Source: Botryllus schlosseri
Taxonomy: Eukaryota; Chordata; Ascidiacea; Stolidobranchia; Styelidae
DNA: 21,457 nucleotides
Assembly (NCBI GenBank): GCA_000444245.1
Contig: ATSW01009085.1
Span: 1 to 21,457, forward strand
Reading direction: 5' to 3'
The notes under the pieces are model-generated. The model saw nothing but the letters and a program-made list of their open reading frames with translations. It was not told the DNA's origin and searched no databases. Positions 17,901 through 21,457 of this stretch are shown here, in pieces. The first letter of the stretch is position 1; every line of letters begins with the position of its first letter. The position numbers and the translations under genes are program-made.

Positions 17901-20900
17901 CTTTGACAGATGGTCACACCTCAAGCGCTCTTTATACTGTTTGGTACGTGGATGACGCTTTCTTGTCTCTTTTGTGACTCTCTCGTTTATCTTCGACTTC
18001 TCAACGCGCAATTTCTTTCAGCATACTGTTTTGACATGGTGCCGCGTTGTGATCAGGGCTGGGTGCAAGGATTCGAGTACTGAAATGATATGCTTCTTGC
18101 CACTCATAATTAATTTATCAACGAATATGATAGTTTCGATACTATTTTCCACTGTGGAGGCATTGAAACCTCGATCGTTCGTAATGCAGTATATAAAATG
18201 TGCAGTACAAAGTACTGGAAATGACCAGTCTTTGGATGAGCGGTCAACCCACGGCGTTGTCTTGTCGTAAAGTGCAATGAAATTGGTGCTGTCGAAAAAA
18301 AATACAAACTTATCCTTATATTTACCTGTCAAAAAGGTGCATATTTGAAGTTTGAAATATTCTTCCTTATTGTTACGATGTCAGAATGATTGATGCTCGA
18401 ATCGTTCAGTACTCGATATTGCCAAGCCCTGGTACTGAGAAGCGCCAGTCAAGACTGACCCCCTTTGCAAACAAACGTCTGTATACCCGAATTATCACGA
18501 ATTTGTGACAGATTCGTGGAGTCCCGTCATCTCCAGATTGTTAACGATAATAATCTTGCTAACGTTTTTCTCTGCAAGTATTTCACTTTGTCATCTCAAC
18601 TGACTTTTTTAGGTCGGCCTCAGTAACGAAGTGCTTTTCCTCATTATACTTAGTCAAATAGCTATATTTTCATACTATCTTTAGTCAACTAGTACAGTTT
18701 CAGGCGAAACTGCTTACTAGACGTCCCCACGACCGAATCTGCTTTATGCAGCTGCTTACCCGAGTGCTTTTAAGACCTGTTGTTTTCTACTTGCACTTGA
18801 AGTTCTGATGTGCATTGAAACCGCAACTTCTCGTAATTCGGCAGATACTTGCGATACCGCTTCTACATTCTGAATTATCAAGGCTGATCCTTACTAACAC
18901 AGCTGTTTCTCACTCCTGTCTTGATGATTGTGTTACTAAAGTTTATCTGACTAGGGACATAACCCGGAATAGCTCTGTGTCGGATTCATCAATATCAACC
19001 TTTTCCATACTTTTTCACTTCTGTCGCTTCTATTTTTGCGAATGCATGTTCGCGACATCATTGTCACTACGGCCTGGATGATTGAACGCTAAAAATACTC
19101 TGCCTGTTACAAAGGTGTATACGGCGACTGCATCAGGGTGAAGATACTTTACCAAAAGAAGGACAGCGCCCTCGTGCAGATGAACGACGCCACTCAGGCA
19201 CAACTGGGTAAGTTCGGGGCAAATCGATTACGTTTCTGTTCCGTTAAATTGAATGTGTCTGTGACGCGATTCCAGCTCTACGTCATTTGAACGGTTTGAA
19301 GTTGTTTGGGAAGCAGATGCACGTCGTGTTATCGAAGCACAGTCAGGTGCAGATGCCGAGAGAGGGCCAGGAAGCTGCCAATCTGACACAGGTAAGGGAC
19401 AGCGTTCGGAAAGGGCGTCTCATTCTAGCTATTTACAATTGAATAGTATATTATTATCAGAGGTGGTCAAAGTAGTCAAGAAATCTACTCAAGTAGAAGT
19501 AGCAATGAAAAAATCTACTCAAGGACGAGTAGAAGTAGAATTGACTGATTTTAAAGTACTCAAGTAAGTAGTTATGAAAACGATCCTAATTTGTTCACAT
19601 GCTTTACTCAACTTTTATGAAAATTAAATGTTGATACTCCGTGACAACAGCCCCGAAATTCCTCAGGCTATCTTCCTGATTGAAAGATTGAACTATTTCT
19701 ACTTGACAAACTGAAAATAACGAAAAGTAAGTAAGTAGATCACAAAATATTACGAATTAGAAGAAGCGAAAATCAGATCTACTTGAGTAAGTACCAGAAG
19801 TAGTGAAAAACTACTTGAGTACTTCAAAAAAGTAAAAGTAATTCGTTACTGACCACCTCTGATTATTATTGAAATGTAGCAAATATTATTGCGGCTGACA
19901 CTCGTCAGGGGTAACTGTCATCAACTGGTAGACGTGTTGTCGGGAGTGGCCTTTCACACTTTATCTGGGTGCCTGGGAGTCGACTTTTATCAAAACACGC
20001 TCACCAAGTCTGCGCCTACAGAAGGAATTCTTGTACCATCTAAAAAATTGAGTTCAAGCGCTCTATTCGCAGCGATTATTTGAAATTTCATGCCGGTGAC
20101 GTCATATTTTGTGATACGATTGTTGATATGCGATGTTCTTTTCCGTTCTCTGCTAGTTGCTGACGATTACCCTTGACGAGTGTCAGCCGAAAATATTCGG
20201 GTTCATTTCAATATGCAAATACCATTCAATTGTATGTTGAAGTTCGGTACCTCCAAGAAGCTCTTCAAATATTTGTGCTTTGTGCATCAACAATCGTACC
20301 ACCAAATATGATATGACCGCGAACATTCTTAGAAGTTCGAATACACGACCAATATGGCTTGAGCTCTATTTACTAATGTAGACGGTACTCCACTCCAAAG
20401 CACAGAAATGATGATGCAAAATCTATCGTCTCGATGATTTCTCGCACAAATGGAATTATGCAGGAAATTTTTGCCCGTGGCGGAATTACTCTCCGTTGCC
20501 TGATCCGATTCAAGCTTCAGGAGAGAGATCGAGGACTTCTGTTGACAATCTTCTTTTGAAATCGCTGACAAATACCCCTGACGAGTGTCAGCTGCCAGGT
20601 TTATGCCAGTACGAATATACCATTCAATTATATTTTGAAGTTCTATACCTCGAAGGGTCTTTAATTCAGGGTTGTGAGCAAGTCGCAAGGTTCCGAGTCA
20701 CAAGTCAATCTCGCTTTCATAGTTTTGACTCGAGTCAGGTCCAAGTCACGGAGTAGAGTGTCGAGTCCGAGTCCAAGTCATTGTGTTAACTGCTCTGTTT
20801 CCAGTTAAAGTCTTGTTAAACCCACTTTTTATAACTGTTTGGTGAAAACGAATGGTTCAAATTTACAATATGCTAATTTTCCTCACTTTTAACAGTTTCT

Positions 20901-21409
20901 GGTAGCATTTTCAAGTATTAGTACTGATAAAAGAAATAATTATAGTGTGATACCTTTTCTGTTCTTTGAAATTTCGATGAAATGTCTGTCTTAGACCCAG
21001 TCTCGAGTCATATGACTTGGTCCTAGTCATGCGCAATGACTCGAGGTACAAGTCGACTCAATACACAAATCGACTCGAGTCGAGTCATTTTTCATTTTTA
21101 AGAAAATGACTCGAGTCGAGTCATTACAACCCTGCTTTAGCTACTAATTATTTTCGCAGGATTACACAAATTCGTCGCTGCATCGCTTCAAGAAGCCAGG
21201 GTCTAAGAATTTCCAGAATATCTACCCCCCTTCTCAAGTGCTGCATCTCTCCAACATTCCGTGAGTGTCCGTTCGGTAATTTTCTGTTGAAATTAATATC
21301 TGTATCAATTACACCCTTGTCTCGCGTGTTCCAGTAACGAAATCACGGAGGATTTCCTGAAGGACGAATTCTCCAAGTACGGAAACGTGAAAGGCTTCAA
21401 ATTTTTCCA
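11747..21409 (+). CDS. PTBP1: Polypyrimidine tract-binding protein gene, 14 exons seen, 3' end outside window
   Basis: The gene encodes the single invertebrate counterpart of PTBP1/2/3 (hnRNP I, fly hephaestus), a nuclear-cytoplasmic RNA-binding protein that binds CU-rich RNA and mostly represses exons. Fourteen exons with GT-AG borders join in constant phase into about 535 codons. The order is N-terminal tail, RRM1 (RNP2 VVHLRSL, RNP1 NQAFLEM), RRM2 (VIENMIY, FQALIQM), linker, RRM3 (VLHVSNL, DSALVQM), and RRM4 up to KGFKFF. Signature stretches include [44 protein letters not shown] and [13 protein letters not shown]. The RRM1-RRM2 spacer is about 25 residues shorter than in human PTBP1. The rest of RRM4 lies beyond 21457. 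The start codon is unresolved: either the ATG at 11793 or an ATG in an upstream exon. Identity is certain at family level; which vertebrate paralogue it equals has no meaning if the duplication is vertebrate-specific. Confidence 0.96.
11976..12410 (+). mobile_element. Family C hAT MITE, copy 1, beside a splice donor
   Basis: The left end CAGGGTGTCAATC and right end CATTGCAACACTT correspond to CAGGGTTGTGAGC and CATTACAACCCTG of copy 2 (20667-21134). The interior is packed with GACTCGAGTC-like palindromes in the same order, including TGAGTCATATGACTTGGTC, then GCGCAATGACTCGAG and AATACACAAA. It starts only 12 nt after the exon 1 boundary. The flanks no longer match. Confidence 0.75.
12490..12549 (+). 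CDS. PTBP1: PTBP exon 2, 60 nt
   Basis: Borders are TTTCAG|AG and AAG|GTGAGT, phase 0 at both ends, 20 codons: [20 protein letters not shown]. Together with exon 1 this makes GTK|RNSDD, which matches human GTK|RGSDE including the intron position. The exon could be skipped without a frame change. Confidence 0.88.
12560..12602. mobile_element. Possible hAT terminus
   Basis: Read on the minus strand it starts CCAGTGTCCGCGGACCCACT and runs to ACGGACCGC. CAGTG followed by GCGGACCC-type blocks recalls a hAT end. Only one end is seen, so the call is weak. Confidence 0.35.
12621..12987 (+). repeat. Intronic tandem repeat, four units of 90 to 100 bp
   Basis: Units begin with GGTTAAAGTTAG-like strings at about 12621, 12711, 12811 and 12911. 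Each then has a (A/C)TCATT(T/C)TGGGGTTAG block, a GTTTTGGGG block and a TAAAGTC or TGAAGTC block. The G-rich GGGTTAGGGTTAG pieces resemble telomere repeats but belong to a longer unit, so this is an intronic minisatellite and not a telomere remnant. Confidence 0.8.
13238..13375 (+). CDS. PTBP1: PTBP exon 3: start of RRM1
   Basis: Borders are CTCTAG|AT and AAG|GTACAG, 46 codons, phase 0 both ends. It encodes [13 protein letters not shown], then the first RRM1 strand [16 protein letters not shown] and [10 protein letters not shown]. Human PTBP1 has PSRVIHIRKLPIDVTEGEV and GKVTNLLMLK at this place and the same exon end. The exon opens with an ATG, which could serve as an alternative start that keeps all of RRM1. 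Confidence 0.95.
13376..13982. other. PTBP1: PTBP intron 3, with a family D arm
   Basis: The intron holds a possible family A-like remnant around 13455-13600 (TACTTGTACTTTTTCTGAG, TACTCACTTTTTTAACTAC) and the clear family D arm listed separately. The 5' 80 nt are pyrimidine-rich. Confidence 0.6.
13757..13876 (+). mobile_element. Family D fold-back element, right arm only
   Basis: ATGCTGACGTTTACC and then ACGAGTGTCAGCCGGAAATA, GGGTTTATTTC, AATTGTACA and TGAAGTTCCGTACATCC follow the right arm of the copies at 17580-17690 and 20148-20265. The 50 nt to its left (TCAACAATCGTACGCAAATG, TTCTTTT) also resemble the interior of the 20-kb copy. The left arm is not recognisable. Confidence 0.65.
13983..14141 (+). 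CDS. PTBP1: PTBP exon 4: rest of RRM1
   Basis: Borders are TTTAG|GG and CTG|GTAAAT, 53 codons, phase 0. It starts [18 protein letters not shown] (RNP1 region; human GKNQAFIEMNTEEAANTM) and ends [18 protein letters not shown]-type RNP1 lacks the usual aromatic pair, and that holds here. Confidence 0.96.
14390..14834. mobile_element. Probable family A-related hAT remnant
   Basis: The right part ends AGTAGTAACGCTGACCACTT, similar to the family A end GTTACTGACCACCTCTG. The body repeats (T)ACTT(T/C)TACTT and CTACTTGTGATTTGAGTAG-type strings, as family A does. The left end is unclear (about 14390). The plus frame 14543-14782 here is a by-product of T-rich repeat DNA. Confidence 0.45.
14835..15155. 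other. PTBP1: Right part of PTBP intron 4, nothing recognised
   Basis: No repeat or gene found apart from a palindrome ATCATAATTATGAT at about 14959-14972. The stretch ends with a pyrimidine run TTCCATTTTTTCCGG before the acceptor TTACAG. Confidence 0.6.
15156..15321 (+). CDS. PTBP1: PTBP exon 5: RRM1-RRM2 spacer and start of RRM2
   Basis: Borders are TTACAG|AA and AACA|GTGAGT, 166 nt, phase 0 to 1. It encodes [18 protein letters not shown], then [18 protein letters not shown] and [16 protein letters not shown]. The RRM2 part is close to human [18 protein letters not shown]. The Ala-rich spacer found in human PTBP1 is missing here. Confidence 0.97.
15476..15534 (+). CDS. PTBP1: PTBP exon 6: RRM2 RNP1 strand
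   Basis: Borders are TTTACAG|AT and TTG|GTGAGG, 59 nt, phase 1 to 0. It encodes (N)[19 protein letters not shown], matching human NQFQALLQYADPVSAQHAKL. The preceding intron is 154 nt. Confidence 0.97.
15611..15773 (+). CDS. PTBP1: PTBP exon 7: end of RRM2 and start of linker
   Basis: Borders are TTTCAG|TC and TTGG|GTAGGT, 163 nt, phase 0 to 1. It encodes [20 protein letters not shown], then [20 protein letters not shown] and [13 protein letters not shown]. This is one of the most conserved blocks of the family. The intron before it is 76 nt. Confidence 0.98.
15850..15969 (+). CDS. PTBP1: PTBP exon 8: RRM2-RRM3 linker, 120 nt, frame-neutral
   Basis: Borders are CAACAG|CT and CCAA|GTGAGC, phase 1 to 1. 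It encodes a flexible Ala/Gln/Ser-rich linker ([20 protein letters not shown], then [20 protein letters not shown]). Being a multiple of three with equal phases it can be skipped without harming the frame. In mammals an exon in the corresponding linker (PTBP1 exon 9) is alternatively spliced. Confidence 0.93.
15990..16315. repeat. Intronic minisatellite, about six units of 40 to 50 bp
   Basis: Each unit has a T-rich start (TTTTTTCAAA or similar), then a GATTAGAATT-like block, then GAATTATA and a short variable end. Units start near 16046, 16098, 16147, 16189, 16233 and 16273. The family F satellite on the minus strand begins where this array ends, and the GATTAGAATT motif is shared, so the array may be an expanded piece of family F. 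Confidence 0.65.
16316..16490 (-). repeat. Family F satellite unit in PTBP intron 8, reversed
   Basis: On the minus strand it reads AAGCTTTTCCAAGTTAGACT, then TCTCAAAAACTTGG, GAGAATGGCAAAT, CTTGGCTCGT and AGGAAAATCAGAAATTAG. The same order occurs at 8589-8760 and 9582-10060 on the plus strand. This links the upstream satellite to the intron. Confidence 0.7.
16615..16718 (+). CDS. PTBP1: PTBP exon 9: linker end and first strand of RRM3
   Basis: Borders are TTACAG|AT and GAT|GTAAGT, 104 nt, phase 1 to 0. It encodes (N)[18 protein letters not shown], then [16 protein letters not shown]. The last part corresponds to human NSVLLVSNLNPE, where the vertebrate exon also ends before the 34-nt exon. 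Confidence 0.96.
16719..17373. other. PTBP1: PTBP intron 9, left part, nothing recognised
   Basis: AT-rich, no transposon end or gene seen. The plus frame 17216-17434 runs from here into the family D arm and is not a gene. Confidence 0.55.
17374..17690. mobile_element. Family D fold-back element, most complete copy
   Basis: The left arm runs ACTTGAAGAGATTCTGGCAG, ACAATCGAATTAT, TTGAAATTTAACC, GGCTGACACTCGACAGGGGT and AATCGTCAGCAACTAGAAGA. The right arm is its imperfect reverse complement, from about 17580 (TTCAATTCTATTAGTTGC) to AAGTTCTGTACCTCAAAGTC and CTCT. Arms are about 110-120 bp with a spacer of about 80 bp. It has no coding capacity and shows no obvious terminal duplication. The family is not one I recognise. 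Confidence 0.72.
17811..17909 (+). promoter_or_regulatory. PTBP1: Pyrimidine-rich intronic region before the 34-nt exon
   Basis: The last 100 nt of intron 9 contain TTTTTTGTTTCTCCTC, TTTTCACTTCTTC, ATCTTCC and the acceptor CTTTGACAG. PTB binds UCUU, CUUUC and UUCUC-type sites, and several are present. In mammals similar sites beside this exon mediate repression by PTB itself. The role here is inferred from the homologous exon. Confidence 0.5.
17910..17943 (+). CDS. PTBP1: PTBP exon 10: 34-nt autoregulatory-type exon in RRM3
   Basis: Borders are TTTGACAG|AT and TTTG|GTACGT, exactly 34 nt, phase 0 to 1, encoding [11 protein letters not shown] and the first base of Gly. Human PTBP1 exon 11 and PTBP2 exon 10 are also 34 nt and encode RVTPQSLFILFG. 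In mammals PTB promotes skipping of this exon, and the frameshifted mRNA is destroyed by nonsense-mediated decay. Here skipping joins GAT to GTG TAT ACG and reaches TGA at 19139-19141, with at least three introns still downstream, which makes a decay substrate. Confidence 0.97.
17944..18021 (+). promoter_or_regulatory. PTBP1: Cluster of PTB-type motifs after the 34-nt exon
   Basis: Within 78 nt of the donor lie CTTTCTTGTCTCTTTTG, GACTCTCTCG, ATCTTCGACTTCTC and AATTTCTTTCAG: four TCTT cores and several CTCTC or CTTTC. The last string also looks like a strong splice acceptor (after 18020) with no known exon behind it, so it may be a decoy acceptor or just another PTB site. The assignment rests on motif content and position. 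Confidence 0.55.
18054..18431 (+). mobile_element. Family B hAT MITE, copy 2, in PTBP intron 10
   Basis: Ends CAGGGCTGGGTGCA and TTGCCAAGCCCTG are inverted repeats of the common hAT type CAGGGCTGGGCAA. The flanks GTTGTGAT and GTACTGAG agree at five of eight positions. The interior matches copy 1 (11011-11433) in CTTGCCACT, AATTTATC, GATACTATTTTCCA and GTGGAGGC-like blocks. Minus-strand frames inside (18018-18332, 18110-18307) and the plus frame 17974-18270 are not genes. Confidence 0.82.
18432..19114. other. PTBP1: Rest of PTBP intron 10, no clear element
   Basis: Pyrimidine-rich stretches such as CTTTTTCACTTCTGTCGC and TTTTCTACTTGCACTTG faintly recall family A but no ends are found. The plus frame 18815-19081 has no domain. 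The acceptor for exon 11 (CTGTTACAAAG) has a poor pyrimidine tract. Confidence 0.45.
19115..19207 (+). CDS. PTBP1: PTBP exon 11: middle of RRM3
   Basis: Borders are ACAAAG|GT and CTGG|GTAAGT, 93 nt, phase 1 to 1. It encodes [20 protein letters not shown] and [10 protein letters not shown]; human has VYGDVQRVKILFNKKENALV and QMADGNQAQL. If exon 10 is skipped the shifted frame ends at TGA 19139-19141. The acceptor lacks a good pyrimidine tract, so inclusion may depend on neighbouring exons. Confidence 0.96.
19276..19391 (+). CDS. PTBP1: PTBP exon 12: end of RRM3 and RRM3-RRM4 linker
   Basis: Borders are TTCCAG|CT and CAG|GTAAGG, 116 nt, phase 1 to 0, after a 68-nt intron. It encodes (A)[19 protein letters not shown], then [19 protein letters not shown]. 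Human has MSHLNGHKLHGKPIRITLS and KHQNVQLPREGQEDQGLTK. Confidence 0.97.
19434..20265. mobile_element. Family D fold-back element with a family A insertion
   Basis: The left arm TACAATTGAATAGTATATT, interrupted by the family A MITE, continues TTGAAATGTAGC, GGCTGACACTCGTCAGGGGT and AACTGTCATCAACTGG. The right arm CTAGTTGCTGACGATTACCC, TTGACGAGTGTCAGCCG, AATATTCGGGTTCATTTC and ACCATTCAATTGTA is its reverse complement with few mismatches. The right edge runs on to GAAGTTCGGTACCTCCAAG as in the other copies. The plus frame 19889-20083 lies inside and is not a gene. Confidence 0.75.
19458..19861 (+). mobile_element. Family A hAT MITE, whole, perfect 8-bp target duplication
   Basis: It is 404 bp, beginning CAGAGGTGGTCAAAGTAGTC and ending TACTGACCACCTCTG; the terminal inverted repeat is CAGAGGTGGTCA. 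Both flanks are ATTATTAT (19450-19457, 19862-19869). The body is full of AGTAGAAGTA and CTACTCAAGTA strings, the look of the widespread CAGAGGTGGG-type hAT MITEs of animals. It is one of the two best-preserved insertions in the window. Confidence 0.95.
20266..20561. other. PTBP1: PTBP intron 12, unassigned part
   Basis: No element ends or gene seen. TCAACAATCGTACC near 20288 resembles a string in the interior of another family D copy (13719-13733). Overlapping frames on both strands (20329-20688, 20496-20756) are not genes. Confidence 0.5.
20562..20662 (+). mobile_element. Family D right arm, ended by a family C insertion
   Basis: CGCTGACAAATACCCCTGAC, GAGTGTCAGC, ACCATTCAATTATATTTTGA and AGTTCTATACCTCGAAGG follow the family D right arm. 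The segment homologous to TGTCAGCCGAAAATATTCGG is altered. Family C begins 5 nt after its last recognisable base. Confidence 0.65.
20667..21134 (+). mobile_element. Family C hAT MITE, copy 2, in PTBP intron 12
   Basis: Ends CAGGGTTGTGAGCAAGTC and GAGTCATTACAACCCTG share the inverted CAGGGTTGT. The 8-bp flanks CTTTAATT and CTTTAGCT match at six positions. It is 468 bp and rich in GACTCGAGTC-type palindromes at both ends, with an AT-rich middle. It ends 25 nt before exon 13, so the element lies just outside the acceptor's pyrimidine tract. Confidence 0.88.
21160..21260 (+). CDS. PTBP1: PTBP exon 13: linker and first strand of RRM4
   Basis: Borders are TTCGCAG|GA and TTCC|GTGAGT, 101 nt, phase 0 to 2. 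It encodes [20 protein letters not shown], then [13 protein letters not shown] and two bases of Pro. Human has [20 protein letters not shown] and IFPPSATLHLSNIP. This is the strongest single match in the window. Confidence 0.98.
21335..21409 (+). CDS. PTBP1: PTBP exon 14: RRM4 middle
   Basis: Borders are GTTCCAG|TA and TTCCA|GTAAGA, 75 nt, phase 2 to 2, after a 74-nt intron. It completes Pro and encodes [20 protein letters not shown] and FKFF plus two bases of Gln, like human VVKGFKFFQ. The RNP1 strand and C terminus of RRM4 lie past the window end. Confidence 0.96.
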
Positions 21410-21457
21410 GTAAGAAAAACAGATGATTTTAGCGTTTTGCACGAACTTGGTTTCTGT

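Noticed and set aside
18018-18332. 104-codon minus-strand frame
   Set aside because: It lies within the family B MITE and has no coding signature.
19889-20083. 64-codon plus-strand frame
   Set aside because: It lies between the arms of the family D element, and the similarity to other D copies is at DNA level only.
1-21457. LTR retrotransposon, endogenous virus, Polinton or CRISPR content
   Set aside because: No gag, integrase, envelope, capsid or long terminal direct repeats were recognised, and no CRISPR-type array is present in this animal DNA.

Overview
The window is genomic DNA from an invertebrate animal. The host coding DNA is split by GT-AG introns, the rest is AT-rich, and about half of the window is recognisable repeat, mostly short non-autonomous hAT DNA transposons. 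The sequence does not fix the phylum. The proteins and repeats would suit an invertebrate deuterostome such as a tunicate or hemichordate, but that is only an inference.

The right half (about 11.75 kb to the end, plus strand) is a single gene, the polypyrimidine tract-binding protein (PTBP1/2/3, hnRNP I; fly hephaestus). I could place 14 exons with consistent reading phase. They encode the N-terminal tail, RRM1, RRM2, the long linker, RRM3 and the first half of RRM4. The last coding exon or exons lie beyond the window. The start codon is not certain. The outstanding feature is a 34-nt exon at 17910-17943. It matches in length, phase and encoded peptide the vertebrate exon whose skipping PTB uses to switch off its own mRNA. 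Skipping it here gives an in-frame stop 24 nt into the next exon, and the surrounding introns hold clusters of UCUU/CUUUC-type PTB motifs.

The left half (1 to about 11.7 kb) is mainly a transposon graveyard. It holds a LINE remnant of the I/Nimb group (reverse transcriptase plus RNase H), at least seven different hAT termini or MITEs, an inverted pair of 0.4-kb hAT MITEs about 3 kb apart, and a 184-bp satellite. The satellite recurs, in the opposite orientation, inside a PTBP intron. One possible host gene is visible on the minus strand (1651-1758): a first coding exon for a type II membrane protein, with a good Kozak context, a transmembrane anchor and a consensus splice donor.

I use letters for repeat families. 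A is an AGTAGAAGTA-rich hAT MITE. B is a hAT MITE starting CAGGGCTGGG. C is a hAT MITE full of GACTCGAGTC palindromes. D is a fold-back element with arms of about 120 bp. E is a hAT MITE with TAGGGCAAG ends. F is the 184-bp satellite. Several are nested (B in A in D; A in D; C abutting D), which gives a relative history. PTBP introns without elements are only 68-154 nt, while those above 500 nt nearly all carry named repeats.
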